DNA of 64,000 nt, taken from the NCBI RefSeq assembly GCF_009674535.1, contig NZ_WKJK01000019.1:80822-144821 (forward strand), read 5' to 3'. Source of the stretch: Duganella guangzhouensis (lineage in GTDB: Bacteria > Pseudomonadota > Gammaproteobacteria > Burkholderiales > Burkholderiaceae_D). Shown here one piece after another: positions 16,253 through 25,682 of the stretch (the stretch's first letter is position 1; every line of letters begins with the position of its first letter). The notes below the pieces were generated by a model. The model was given only the letters and a program-made list of their open reading frames with translations, was not told the origin of the DNA and did no database searches. The position numbers and the translations under genes were made by a program.

Positions 16253-18652
16253 ATGACCAATTTCATCGTTAAAAAAGTAGCCGTGCTGGGCGCCGGCGTG
16301 ATGGGCGCGCAGATCGCCGCTCATTGCGTCAACGCCAAAGTGCCTGTGGTGCTGTTCGACCTGCCAGGGAAAGAAGGCACGCCGAAAAACGGCATCGTGC
16401 TCAAAGCCATCGAAGGTCTGAAAAAACTGTCGCCTGCACCGCTGGGCAACAAGGAACACGCGGCGCTGATCGAAGTCGCCAACTACGAAGATGACCTGGC
16501 CAAGCTGGCCGAGTGCGACCTGATCATCGAAGCGATCGCCGAGCGCCTGGACTGGAAACACGATCTGTACAAGAAAGTCGCGCCGCACATTTCGCCTAAC
16601 GCGATCTTCGCCTCGAACACCTCGGGCTTGTCGATCACCAAGCTGGCCGAAGGCTTCGACGCCGACCTGAAATCGCGCTACTGCGGCGTGCACTTCTTCA
16701 ACCCGCCGCGCTATATGCACCTGGTTGAAATCATCCCGACCGTGGATACCAAGCCAGAGATCGCCGACCAGCTGGAAGGCTTCCTGACCTCGACCCTGGG
16801 CAAGGGCGTGGTCCGCGCCAAGGACACCCCGAACTTCATCGCCAACCGTGTTGGTGTGTTCGGCATCCTGGCGATCGTGCACGAAGCCGAGAAATTCGGT
16901 CTGTCGGTGGACGTGGTCGACGATCTGACCGGCGCCAAGCTGGGTCGCGCCAAGTCGGGCACCTTCCGCACCGCCGACGTGGTTGGTCTGGACACCATGG
17001 GTCACGTCATCAAGACCATGCAGGATTATCTGCCGAACGATCCGTTCGCAGCCGTCTACAAAACCCCGGCCGTGCTGGCCGGGCTGGTAGAGAAGGGCGC
17101 GCTGGGCCAAAAGTCCGGCGCGGGCTTCTACAAAAAAGTGGGCAAGGAAATCCAGCGTCTGGATTTCGCCACCGGTGAATACGTGCCGGGCGGCGCCAAG
17201 GCGGCCGACATCGTGGCGCGCATCCTGAAAGAAAAGGATCCGGTCAAGAAAATGAAGGCGATGCGCGAATCGACCAATCCACAGGCGCAGTTCCTGTGGG
17301 CGATCTTCCGCGACGCTTTCCACTACATCGCGGTGCACCTGGAAGACATCGCCGACAACGCGCGCGACATCGACTTCGCCATGCGTTGGGGCTTCGGCTG
17401 GACCGTGGGTCCATTCGAAACCTGGCAGGCATCCGGCTGGACCCAGGTGGCCCAGTGGGTGAAGGAAGACATCGAAGCCGGCCACGCGCTGTGCAACGCG
17501 CCGCTGCCAGCCTGGGTATTCGAAGGCCCGGTGGCTGAAAAAGGCGTGCACACCGCCGAAGGTTCGTGGTCGGCGAAAGCCAACGCTTACGTGCCGCGTT
17601 CGGAACTGGCCGTGTACAAACGTCAGGAATTCCGCGCACCGGTGCTGGGTTCGGGCGAAGCCAATGGCCGCACCGCCGGCACCACCGTGTTCGAAGACGA
17701 CGACGTGCGTCTGTGGCACTCGGGCGACGAAGTGCTGGTGATCTCGCTGAAAACCAAGCTGCACGTGATCAGCCCAGGCGTGATCGCCGGCTTCCGTAAA
17801 GCGCTGGCCGAAGCCGAGAAAAACTTCAAGGGTCTGGTGATCTGGAGCGCGGACGCGGCCGACGGCGGCGCCTTCTCGGCCGGCGCCGACCTGCAATCGG
17901 CACTGCCAGCCTTCATGGCCGGCGGCGCCAAGGCAGTCGATCCGATCATCAAGGAACTGCAAGACACCTTCATGGCGATGAAATATTCGAACGTGCCGGT
18001 GGTGGCGGCAGTGGCTGGTCTGGCACTGGGCGGCGGCTGCGAGCTGGCGCTGCACGCGTCGAAACGCGTGGCTTCGATCGAATCCTACATCGGCCTGGTG
18101 GAAGTGGGCGTGGGCCTGATCCCTGCCGGCGGTGGCCTGAAAGAGGCGGCATCGCGCGCCTACAAGGAAGCCAAGGGCACCGACATCCTGCAATTCCTGA
18201 AAACCGGTTTCACCAACGCGGCGACCGCCAACGTGTCGAAATCGGCGCTGGAAGCGCAAGCGATGGGCTACCTGAAAGAAGACGACGTGATCGTGTTCAA
18301 CCCGTACGAACTGCTGCACGTGGCAAAAGTTGAAGCGCGCGCCATGTTCGACAAGGGCTACCGCGCGCCGCTGAAGGCACCGATCCAGGTCACCGGCCGT
18401 TACGGCTGGGGCACCATCAAGGCCCAGCTGGTCAACATGCGCGATGGCGGCTTCATCTCGGCCCACGACTTCAAACTGGGCGACATGATCGCGCAGATCG
18501 TCAGTGGTGGCGACATCGATCAAGGCTCCTTCGTGAGCGAACAGTGGCTGCTGGACATGGAACGTAAAGCCTTCCTGGAGCTGCTGAACCATCCGAAGAC
18601 TCAGGAACGCATCATGGGCATGCTGCAAACCGGTAAGCCAGTCCGCAACTAA
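16253..18652 (+). CDS. 3-hydroxyacyl-CoA dehydrogenase / enoyl-CoA hydratase bifunctional enzyme (FadN-type order)
   Basis: A 799-residue beta-oxidation enzyme. The NAD-binding domain is N-terminal (VLGAGVMGAQIAAH at residues about 10-23; FASNTSGLSIT; HFFNPPRYMHLVEI), followed by two 3HCDH C-terminal domains (PNFIANRVG; RWGFGWTVGPFE). The crotonase domain is last (FSAGADLQ near residue 545; GLALGGGCELALHA). This order is opposite to FadB/FadJ and matches Bacillus FadN. It stands between the acyl-CoA dehydrogenase and thiolase genes, so steps one to four of the cycle are encoded together. Confidence 0.93.
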   Translation: MTNFIVKKVAVLGAGVMGAQIAAHCVNAKVPVVLFDLPGKEGTPKNGIVLKAIEGLKKLSPAPLGNKEHAALIEVANYEDDLAKLAECDLIIEAIAERLDWKHDLYKKVAPHISPNAIFASNTSGLSITKLAEGFDADLKSRYCGVHFFNPPRYMHLVEIIPTVDTKPEIADQLEGFLTSTLGKGVVRAKDTPNFIANRVGVFGILAIVHEAEKFGLSVDVVDDLTGAKLGRAKSGTFRTADVVGLDTMGHVIKTMQDYLPNDPFAAVYKTPAVLAGLVEKGALGQKSGAGFYKKVGKEIQRLDFATGEYVPGGAKAADIVARILKEKDPVKKMKAMRESTNPQAQFLWAIFRDAFHYIAVHLEDIADNARDIDFAMRWGFGWTVGPFETWQASGWTQVAQWVKEDIEAGHALCNAPLPAWVFEGPVAEKGVHTAEGSWSAKANAYVPRSELAVYKRQEFRAPVLGSGEANGRTAGTTVFEDDDVRLWHSGDEVLVISLKTKLHVISPGVIAGFRKALAEAEKNFKGLVIWSADAADGGAFSAGADLQSALPAFMAGGAKAVDPIIKELQDTFMAMKYSNVPVVAAVAGLALGGGCELALHASKRVASIESYIGLVEVGVGLIPAGGGLKEAASRAYKEAKGTDILQFLKTGFTNAATANVSKSALEAQAMGYLKEDDVIVFNPYELLHVAKVEARAMFDKGYRAPLKAPIQVTGRYGWGTIKAQLVNMRDGGFISAHDFKLGDMIAQIVSGGDIDQGSFVSEQWLLDMERKAFLELLNHPKTQERIMGMLQTGKPVRN

Positions 18653-18663
18653 GGAATAAGACA

Positions 18664-19860
18664 ATGAGCAAACAAGTTCAAGAAGCGTACATCGTCGCTG
18701 CGACCCGTACCCCGATCGGCAAAGCGCCGCGCGGCATGTTCAACAAAACCCGTCCGGACGACCTGCTGGTCAAGGTGATCCAGTCGGCACTGGCGCAAGC
18801 GCCTGGCCTGGACCCGGCGCTGATCACCGACGCCATCATCGGCTGCTCGTTCCCGGAAGCGGAACAGGGCTTCAACATCGCCCGTCAATCGGTGCTGCTG
18901 GCCGGTCTGCCACGCACCGTGGGTGGCGTCACCATCAACCGTTACTGCGCGTCGGGCATCACCGCCCTGGCAATGGCGGCGGACCGTATCCGCGTCGGCG
19001 AGTGTGATGTCATGCTGGCCGGCGGCGTTGAGTCGATGTCGATGGTGCCGATGATGGGTCACCATCCATCGATGAACCTGAACATGTTCACCGACGAAAA
19101 CGTCGGCATGGCATACGGCATGGGCCTGACCGCTGAAAAAGTGGCCGAGCAGTGGAAAGTGTCGCGTGAAGATCAGGACGCGTTCTCGGTGGAATCGCAC
19201 CGCCGCGCCATCGCCGCGCAGCAAGCCGGTTTCTTCAAGGACGAGACCACCCCGGTCGAGATCATCACCCGCACCCCAGATCTGGCCACCGGCGAGATCA
19301 AGGTGAAAACCCGCACCGTCGATACCGACGAAGGCGCGCGTCCTGAAACCAGCATGGAAACCCTGGGCAAGCTGAAGCCAGTGTTCGCCGCCAAAGGTTC
19401 GGTTACCGCCGGTAACAGCTCGCAGATGTCCGACGGCGCCGGCGCGCTGCTGGTGGTGTCCGAGAAAATCCTGCGCGAGCACAACCTGACCCCGCTGGCC
19501 AAGTTCTCGTCGTTCGCTGTCAAAGGCGTGCCACCGGAAATCATGGGCATCGGTCCTAAGTTCGCGATTCCAGAGGCGTGCAAAGCCGCCGGCATCAGCC
19601 AGGATCAACTGGACTGGATCGAGCTGAACGAAGCGTTTGCCGCACAGGCGCTGGCCGTGATCCGCGATCTGGGCCTGGATACCAGCAAGGTCAACCCGAT
19701 GGGCGGCGCGATCGCTCTGGGCCACCCGCTGGGCGCGACCGGCGCGATCCGTGCCGCCACCGTGGTGCACGCACTGCGTCGCAACAGCCTGAAGTACGGC
19801 ATGGTCACCATGTGCGTCGGCGCGGGCATGGGCGCGGCAGGCATCATCGAACGCGTGTAA
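18664..19860 (+). CDS. Acetyl-CoA C-acyltransferase (3-ketoacyl-CoA thiolase)
   Basis: A 398-residue thiolase performing the CoA-dependent cleavage of 3-ketoacyl-CoA. The nucleophile is C95 in NRYCASGITAL, the second catalytic pair is H354 (LGHPLGATGA) and C384 (MCVGAGMGAAG), and the NEAFAAQAL motif is present. It starts 11 bases after the bifunctional gene. The neighbourhood points to degradative beta-oxidation and not to polyhydroxybutyrate synthesis, although either use is chemically possible. Confidence 0.94.
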   Translation: MSKQVQEAYIVAATRTPIGKAPRGMFNKTRPDDLLVKVIQSALAQAPGLDPALITDAIIGCSFPEAEQGFNIARQSVLLAGLPRTVGGVTINRYCASGITALAMAADRIRVGECDVMLAGGVESMSMVPMMGHHPSMNLNMFTDENVGMAYGMGLTAEKVAEQWKVSREDQDAFSVESHRRAIAAQQAGFFKDETTPVEIITRTPDLATGEIKVKTRTVDTDEGARPETSMETLGKLKPVFAAKGSVTAGNSSQMSDGAGALLVVSEKILREHNLTPLAKFSSFAVKGVPPEIMGIGPKFAIPEACKAAGISQDQLDWIELNEAFAAQALAVIRDLGLDTSKVNPMGGAIALGHPLGATGAIRAATVVHALRRNSLKYGMVTMCVGAGMGAAGIIERV

Positions 19861-19879
19861 TCACGACATTGCAATAGAG

Positions 19880-19916
19880 AGGGCGCTGAGGTTGATACCC
19901 AGCGCCCTTTCATTTT
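19880..19916 (+). terminator. Terminator-like hairpin inside the beta-oxidation operon
   Basis: Perfect 9-bp stem AGGGCGCTG (19880-19888) / CAGCGCCCT (19900-19908) with an 11-base loop, followed by a broken T tract (TTCATTTT). It lies between the thiolase and crotonase genes and could end or attenuate the upstream transcript. Confidence 0.65.
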
Positions 19917-19926
19917 GGAGACCCAC

Positions 19927-20700
19927 ATGGAAATTTTGAGCAGCATTGAAAACGGCATCCTGACGCTGGAATTCAACCGTCCAGAGCGCAAGAACGCCAT
20001 CACCGCCGCCATGTACCAGGCCATGGCCGACGCGCTGACCGCCGCCGAGAGCGACACCGCGGTGCGCGCCATTCTGCTGACCGGCAAGTCGGACATCTTC
20101 ACCGCCGGCAACGACCTGGAAGATTTCATGAAAAACGCGCCTACCAGCGGCGCCATCGAAGACCGTTCGGTATACCAGTTCATGATGGCGTTGAGCGGCA
20201 GCACCAAGCCAGTGGTGGCCGCCGTGGCCGGCAACGCGGTCGGCATCGGCACCACGCTGCTGATGCATTGCGACCTGGTGTACGCGGCCGACAACGCCAA
20301 GTTCTCGATGCCGTTCGTGCAGCTGGGCCTGTGCCCTGAATTCGGCTCCAGCCTGTTGCTGACGCAAATCGCCGGCTACCCGCGTGCCGCCGAGAAGCTG
20401 ATGCTGGGCGAAGCTTTCGGCGCGCAGGAAGCGCTGGAGATGGGCCTGATTTCGAAAGTGCTGCCGGTGGCGGAACTGCGCGCCTTCGCCGAAGGCCAGG
20501 CCGCCAAGCTGGTGGCGCTGCCAGCCAGCTCGATCCGCGTCACCAAAGAGCTGATGAAAGCCGCCCGCAAAGCGCCAGTGACCGACGCCATCGCCGCCGA
20601 AAACACCCATTTCGGCAAAATGCTGTCGGCGCCGGAAGCGAAAGAAGCCTTCATGGCCTTCTTCCAGAAACGCAAACCGGACTTCACCCAGTTCGCCTGA
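19927..20700 (+). CDS. Crotonase-fold enoyl-CoA hydratase/isomerase
   Basis: A 257-residue crotonase-superfamily enzyme from the ATG at 19927, with TTTGGAG about 6 bases upstream. The oxyanion-hole segments are FTAGNDLEDF and VAGNAVGIGTTLLMHCDLVYA. The segment LGLCPEFGSS carries a Glu at the position used by delta3-delta2-enoyl-CoA isomerases of the ECI2 type, and the first hydratase Glu is not evident. An isomerase handling unsaturated fatty acids is therefore as likely as a hydratase. It is the last gene of the fad group, after a terminator-like hairpin. Confidence 0.85.
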   Translation: MEILSSIENGILTLEFNRPERKNAITAAMYQAMADALTAAESDTAVRAILLTGKSDIFTAGNDLEDFMKNAPTSGAIEDRSVYQFMMALSGSTKPVVAAVAGNAVGIGTTLLMHCDLVYAADNAKFSMPFVQLGLCPEFGSSLLLTQIAGYPRAAEKLMLGEAFGAQEALEMGLISKVLPVAELRAFAEGQAAKLVALPASSIRVTKELMKAARKAPVTDAIAAENTHFGKMLSAPEAKEAFMAFFQKRKPDFTQFA

Positions 20701-20707
20701 TGCGTTT

Positions 20708-22174
20708 TTAACCGCCGCCGTGCGTTGGCGCGGCGGCGCGTTGTTTCAAGATGGCGTCGGCAGTGGCCTGGTCCTGGGCTGACATGCGTTTGGCGATGCC
20801 TTCCAGCGCCTGGCCGGCGCGTTCGTGGCCGTTGGCTTTCGCCAGGCTGAACCACACATAGGCCATCCCCAGATCTTTATCCCCACCTTCGCCCTGCGCC
20901 GACATCACGGCCAGGTTGAACATGGCTTCGCTGTCGCCGCGCATCGCCGCTTCGGTGAACAACTGGCGCGCGGTGCTCAGGTTCTTCGGCACCTGCTCGC
21001 CCTGATAGTAGTACAGGGCCAGCGCGCTTTGCGCCGCCGGATCGGCTTTCAGCGCCGCCGCCTTGTAGTAGGTGTAGGCTTTGGCCTGATCGACTTTCAC
21101 GCCTTCGCCCAGATCGTACATGCGCGCCAGTGCGTACAGGGCACCGGCATGGCCGGACTGGGCGGCACGGGCGTACCAGTTACGCGCCAGCGCGTAGTCC
21201 TGCTGGATGCCGTCGCCACCCTGGTAGTACAGTCGGCCCAGGCTGTACTGGGCTGGCGCATAGCCTTCGTCGGCCGCTTGCTGGAAATAGGCGCGGGCCT
21301 GTTTGATGTCCTTGCCGCTGGCCAGACCGAGCGCGTGCAGCGCCGGCACCGAGCCCAGTTCGGCGGCGCGGAGGTACCACTTGCGCGCTTCGGCCGGATC
21401 TTTCTTCACACCGTCGCTGCCTTCCGTGTACAGCCTGGCCAGCATCAATGCGCCCTCGATCATGCCGTTGGCCGCTTCCGGATCCTTGGGATTGAAGTGC
21501 GTGGGGTAGCGGCCGGCGTCGAAACGGCCAACGGCGGCGCGGTTGAGCCAGTCCAATGCCTTGTCGGTATCGCGCGGCATGCCCTGACCGTTCAGGCTGA
21601 GCTTGGCCAGCAGCACCGCCGCTTCCGGATAGGCGATTTTCTTGTAGGCGGTTTGCAGCAGCGCGGCCGCCTTGGTGTAGTCCTTGGCGTCGAGCGCGGC
21701 CACGGCGTCGGCAAAGCTTTTGTCGTTGCGGATGATGGATTCACGCGCGGCGGCGGCCTTGCGGTCGTTGACATCGCACGGTCCCATGGTGCTCTCGGTG
21801 CCGACGCCGGGAATCGACGACGATTCCGCCGTATTGGCGACATCGTTGTCCGGCGCGTTGCCGCTGAATTTGCGTGGACGGGTCAGCGGCATCGGCACGT
21901 TGGGATCGCTGACTTCGCCGGCCACGGTGGATTCCATGCGCTCGCGGATCGCCAGGTCGGTGTCATCATCCGGCGTGAAGTAGACGCTGTCCAAGCCGCA
22001 TTTCGATGCCAGCGAACCGCGCAGCGCGGTTTGCTTGGCGGCGAACACGCGCGGGCTTTCACCGGTCGGTGTCTGCCGGGTGATCGTGACCACCGGAGCG
22101 TTCGGGTCTGGCGCCTGGGCGTTGGCTGCCGCCAGGGTGAACATGAGGGCGATGCCGGCTGTGGGTTTGAACAT
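20708..22174 (-). CDS. Exported Sel1-like repeat (SLR) protein
   Basis: A 488-residue protein with a signal peptide (MFKPTAGIALMFTLAAANAQA). The start at 22174 is favoured by AAGGA 5 bases upstream; an ATG 6 bases earlier and longer forms are possible. At least six Sel1-like repeats fill the second half, with units such as AQYSLGRLYYQGGDGIQQD and AMFNLAVMSAQGEGGDKD. SLR proteins are adaptor scaffolds in the periplasm or at the cell surface. The first 150 residues are not recognised. The gene converges with the fad operon with 7 bases between stops. Confidence 0.85.
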   Translation of the reverse strand: MFKPTAGIALMFTLAAANAQAPDPNAPVVTITRQTPTGESPRVFAAKQTALRGSLASKCGLDSVYFTPDDDTDLAIRERMESTVAGEVSDPNVPMPLTRPRKFSGNAPDNDVANTAESSSIPGVGTESTMGPCDVNDRKAAAARESIIRNDKSFADAVAALDAKDYTKAAALLQTAYKKIAYPEAAVLLAKLSLNGQGMPRDTDKALDWLNRAAVGRFDAGRYPTHFNPKDPEAANGMIEGALMLARLYTEGSDGVKKDPAEARKWYLRAAELGSVPALHALGLASGKDIKQARAYFQQAADEGYAPAQYSLGRLYYQGGDGIQQDYALARNWYARAAQSGHAGALYALARMYDLGEGVKVDQAKAYTYYKAAALKADPAAQSALALYYYQGEQVPKNLSTARQLFTEAAMRGDSEAMFNLAVMSAQGEGGDKDLGMAYVWFSLAKANGHERAGQALEGIAKRMSAQDQATADAILKQRAAAPTHGGG

Positions 22175-22331
22175 GGCCATCCTTGCCTGAAAATGGCGAT
22201 GGTAGTGCAAGTCCGGACGCATGCGGCGTTCCGGCGCGATCATGGACGTGATTATTTTATGGGCAGCGGGTATCCACAATATGGAAAATAAATGGTATCG
22301 TTAACCTATTAATGACCAGCGAATTGTGCTC

Positions 22332-23951
22332 ATGATTAAATTTTGGCTGATGGTCCTTGCGTTGTGCCTCCCGGTGGCCGCGCATGCGGCAGACGTGCAG
22401 GTTGATTGTTCCGGCGCTAGCGCGGCGCCGGTGGTGGGCAATCTGGCGCAGTTGAACGACATGCGGTTTGCGCCGGGCACGCGGATTTTGTTCAAGCGCG
22501 GTGTGACTTGTCACGGCAGCTTTGTGCCGAGTGCGGATAGTTCGGGCACGGCGGCGGCGCCGATTGTAGTCAGTAGCTATGGCGATGCCAGCGCTGGCCG
22601 GGCGGTGATTGCGGCCGGCTGCCGCGATGCCGAGGTCGATGCCGATCAGGCGCTCACCAACCGTGCCCGCACGGCGCAAGGCCGCAGCCCCTATCGTTCG
22701 CTGTGCCGCAGCGACGGCGGTCCGGTGGCGCGGGCGGCGATCCATCTGCGCAATCTGGAGTATTGGGAAATCGAGGGGCTGGAGCTGACCAATGATGGTT
22801 TGAGCGACGGTCCGCGCGTTGGGCTGCTGGTGCAGCTGGAGAATTTCGGCGCCGGCCATCACTACCATGTGCGTGATCTGTATGTGCATCATGTGCGCGG
22901 CATGCCGAAGGATGCGGACGGATTGCCGTACAAGGAAACTGGCGGCATCCTGTTCAACATCACGCGCCCTGAAGCGGCGCAGCGCAAGACCTGGTTTGAT
23001 GATGTGCTGGTGGAGCACAGTGAAATCTTCCATGTCGATGCGATCGGTTTGTCGACCCGTTCGGCGTGGATGTGCCGTGCCGGTGGCGCGCCTTGCGGCG
23101 ACTATCCTCCGTACAAGGGCAAGCCGGTGCCGGCCAGCGCGGCGGCGGATTACACGCCGTCCACGCGTGTGGTGTTCCGCAATAACCACATCCATGACAT
23201 CGGCGGCGACGGCATTGTGGTGCGCACCGCCGTGCAGCCACTGGTGGAGGCCAATCTGCTGCACGATATCTGGATGCGCGCGGCCGGCAACAGCGCCGGC
23301 GCCTGGGCCATCAATACCGACGGCGCGCGCTTCCAGTACAACGAGATTCATCATGTGCGCTATCAGGAGCCGTGGGAGCCGGGCGATGGCATGGCGTTCG
23401 ATGCGGATCTGGGCACGCGCGACACGCAGGTGGTTCACAACTACAGCCACGACAACGGCGGCGGATTCATGCTGTTCTGCGCTTGCGACAAGGATGGCCT
23501 GGGCAACCCATCGCTCTCGACCGGCACGCTGGTGGAAAATAATCTGAGCGTCAACGACGGCCGCCGTGTGATCGTATTTGCCGGCTCGCAGGGCGCGGTG
23601 GTGCGCGGCAATCTAATCCTGAACACGCAGCCGGGACTGATCTCGCCTGCGGCCGAGAACACCGGCATGGGCAGCAAGAACGCCGGTGAGATCCGCGACA
23701 ACGTGTTCTACCACGGCGCCAACGCCGGCACGCTGTGGCGCGCGATGAAATCCGAGCTGCGCCACGACGACATCCGCTGGAGCGGCAACCACTTCTACGG
23801 CTACCCGGACCGCGCCGAATTCCAATCCGCCCAGTTCTTCACCGGCGACAGCGCCAACACCATCCAACCCGCCGCCAGCTTCGACCCCGATGCCACAGCC
23901 GCCGCATGGCTGACATCTACCAGTTTCAAGGAGCGCAGCTACCAACGTTAA
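22332..23951 (+). CDS. Secreted right-handed parallel beta-helix protein
   Basis: A 539-residue exported protein with a clear signal peptide (MIKFWLMVLALCLPVAAHAA). The body has short strand-turn repeats rich in Asn, Asp, Gly and His (FRNNHIHDIGGDGIVVRT, VVHNYSHDNGGGFMLF, NLSVNDGRRVIVFAGSQ), the pattern of right-handed parallel beta-helix (PbH1) domains found in pectate lyases and other polysaccharide-active enzymes. Two Cys pairs may be disulphide bonded. A specific substrate cannot be assigned. It stands alone on its strand with a divergent Sel1 gene upstream. Confidence 0.8.
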   Translation: MIKFWLMVLALCLPVAAHAADVQVDCSGASAAPVVGNLAQLNDMRFAPGTRILFKRGVTCHGSFVPSADSSGTAAAPIVVSSYGDASAGRAVIAAGCRDAEVDADQALTNRARTAQGRSPYRSLCRSDGGPVARAAIHLRNLEYWEIEGLELTNDGLSDGPRVGLLVQLENFGAGHHYHVRDLYVHHVRGMPKDADGLPYKETGGILFNITRPEAAQRKTWFDDVLVEHSEIFHVDAIGLSTRSAWMCRAGGAPCGDYPPYKGKPVPASAAADYTPSTRVVFRNNHIHDIGGDGIVVRTAVQPLVEANLLHDIWMRAAGNSAGAWAINTDGARFQYNEIHHVRYQEPWEPGDGMAFDADLGTRDTQVVHNYSHDNGGGFMLFCACDKDGLGNPSLSTGTLVENNLSVNDGRRVIVFAGSQGAVVRGNLILNTQPGLISPAAENTGMGSKNAGEIRDNVFYHGANAGTLWRAMKSELRHDDIRWSGNHFYGYPDRAEFQSAQFFTGDSANTIQPAASFDPDATAAAWLTSTSFKERSYQR

Positions 23952-24072
23952 TATGGCTCAATGCCAATTCTGGTGACAGATGGATGATCCAATCTCATGC
24001 TGGCGAGCGGCGATTGCCGCAAGCCATTACAGCAAGGCTTGCTTGCACGGGATATCGCTACGCGATAGGATC

Positions 24073-24171
24073 ATGATCAAAAGCTTTCGCCATAAGGGCC
24101 TTAAGCGCTTCTTCGAAACCGGAAGCACGGCCGGTATAAATCTAGCTCACGCCACCCGTTTTTACCATTAA
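24073..24171 (+). pseudogene. higB: Truncated higB toxin remnant
   Basis: An ATG-to-TAA frame of 32 codons beginning MIKSFRHKGLKRFFETGSTA, the near-invariant N-terminus of RelE-family HigB toxins (about 92 residues when complete). After GINLAHATR the sequence ends FYH-stop, so about two thirds of the toxin, including the catalytic region, is missing, perhaps through an internal deletion. The intact higA follows 16 bases downstream, in the normal higBA order. Identification rests on recalled HigB sequences. Confidence 0.75.
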
Positions 24172-24187
24172 ATGATGAGATATCCCA

Positions 24188-24478
24188 ATGTCTAGAATGC
24201 ATAACCCGGCACATCCAGGTGAAGTGCTGCGCGAGTATCTGGACGATCTGCCGCTTGCCGGGGTGGCTGAGCATATTGGTGTGAGCCTGGCAACATTGCA
24301 GCGAATCGTAGACTGCAAGGAGAGTATTTACCCTGACCTGGCTTATCGGCTCGGCGCTGCCTTGGGTACCAGTCCGGACCTGTGGGCTGGCATGCAGTTG
24401 CAATACGATATGTACCAAGCTGAAAAATTGCCTCGACCTAGGATAGAGTGTCTGCTACCGCTGGTTGCTAGGCCGTAA
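24188..24478 (+). CDS. higA: HigA family antitoxin, XRE-type helix-turn-helix
   Basis: A 96-residue protein beginning with the HigA signature (HNPAHPGEVLREYLDDLPL) followed by a helix-turn-helix (VAEHIGVSLATLQRIVDCKESI) and the typical ALGTSPDLWAGMQLQYDMYQA end. HigA neutralises HigB and represses its own promoter. Here the toxin gene upstream is only a fragment, so this is an orphan antitoxin that may act as a regulator or protect against other HigB toxins. Its last 11 bases overlap the convergent MFS gene. Confidence 0.9.
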   Translation: MSRMHNPAHPGEVLREYLDDLPLAGVAEHIGVSLATLQRIVDCKESIYPDLAYRLGAALGTSPDLWAGMQLQYDMYQAEKLPRPRIECLLPLVARP

Positions 24479-25682
24479 CCGCCACCACCGCCGGGCGGCG
24501 CTGTTCCAGTAGTACCGACAGGCCCAGCACGGCGATGCCGCCCAGGGCCAGCAGCGCGCCCACCGGACCGGTCGATTGCAGGCTCATGCCGTGCGCGATC
24601 GCCATGCCGCCGCACCAGGCGCCGGCGGCGTTGGCGCAGTTGAAGGCCGAGTGGTTGAGCGCCGCCGCCACCGTCTGGGCGTCGCCCGCTACGTCCATCA
24701 GCCGCGTTTGCACCGCCGGGCACACCGCGATACCGCAGCCGATCGCGAACAGGTTGAACGCCACCGCCCACACATTGCTGCTGGTGTAGTAGAACGCCGA
24801 CAGCGCCAGCGCGTTCCACACCAGCGCGCCAAAGATGGTCCACAACCGCGAGCGGTCGGCAAACCAGCCGCCCACCACATTGCCGATCGTCATGCCGATG
24901 CCGATGGTGCCCAGCAGGACCGCCACCATGCCCGGCGCCACCTTGGTCACTTCCAGCAGCGTCGGCGTGACGTAGGTGTAAACCGCGAACAGGCCGCCAA
25001 AGCCGACCGACACCATCAGCAACGTGACCCACACCTGCACGCTGCGGAACACGCCCAGCTCACGGCGCGGGCTGGCGTCGCCGGCGGCCACGAACGGCAC
25101 GTAGCGGCGCACCATCAGCGCGGTGGTCACGCCCAGCACGCCGACCACCAGGAAGGCCGAGCGCCAGCCGAAGCCCTGGCTCAGCCAGGTGGCCAGCGGC
25201 ACGCCGAAGATGTTGGCGATGGTCAGCCCCAGCAGCACGCGCGACACGGCCTGAGCGCGCTTTTCGGGTACCGCCATGGCGGCCGCCACCAGCGCCGCCA
25301 CGCCGAAATAGGCGCCGTGCGGGATGCCGGCCACGAAGCGGGCGGCGATCAGCGCGCCGTAGCCGGGGGCGGCGGCGCTGAGCAGATTGCCCAGCGCGTA
25401 CAGCGACATCAGCATGATCAGCATCGCCTTGCGCGGCATGCGCGCCAGGAAGATGGCGATCAGCGGCGCGCCAAACACCACGCCCAGCGCGTAGGCACTG
25501 ATCATATAACCCATGTCGGGCAGGCTGGCGTGCAGGTCGCCCGCCACCACCGGCAGGATGCTCATCGAGGCAAATTCGCCGGTGCCGATGGCCAGGCCGC
25601 CGATGGCCAGCGCCAGATTGGCCATGCCGGCGCCGCGCGGCGCGATGATGAGAGGGGAGTCGGAAATAGGTTCGTGATGCAT
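24468..25682 (-). CDS. MFS transporter, DHA1-type (AraJ/YdhP-like)
   Basis: A 404-residue inner-membrane transporter with about 12 hydrophobic segments. Start chosen at the ATG at 25682 (MHHEPISDS); MANLALAIGGLAIGTGEF 19 codons later opens the first membrane helix. Recognisable features are GTGEFASMSILPVVAGDL in helix 1 and the loop 2-3 motif LARMPRKAMLI. The subgroup includes sugar, purine and drug exporters, so the substrate is unknown. It is divergent from the DUF3500 lipoprotein across 239 bases. Confidence 0.85.
   Translation of the reverse strand: MHHEPISDSPLIIAPRGAGMANLALAIGGLAIGTGEFASMSILPVVAGDLHASLPDMGYMISAYALGVVFGAPLIAIFLARMPRKAMLIMLMSLYALGNLLSAAAPGYGALIAARFVAGIPHGAYFGVAALVAAAMAVPEKRAQAVSRVLLGLTIANIFGVPLATWLSQGFGWRSAFLVVGVLGVTTALMVRRYVPFVAAGDASPRRELGVFRSVQVWVTLLMVSVGFGGLFAVYTYVTPTLLEVTKVAPGMVAVLLGTIGIGMTIGNVVGGWFADRSRLWTIFGALVWNALALSAFYYTSSNVWAVAFNLFAIGCGIAVCPAVQTRLMDVAGDAQTVAAALNHSAFNCANAAGAWCGGMAIAHGMSLQSTGPVGALLALGGIAVLGLSVLLEQRRPAVVAVTA

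Noticed and set aside
14423..18664. A 1413-codon open frame on the minus strand opposite the beta-oxidation genes
   Set aside because: It is a shadow caused by strong GC3 codon bias of the real genes, whose products have clear catalytic motifs; the antisense product is His/Gln/Arg-rich with no domain. The same applies to long antisense frames at 2970-5270, 6003-8396 and 55228-58017.
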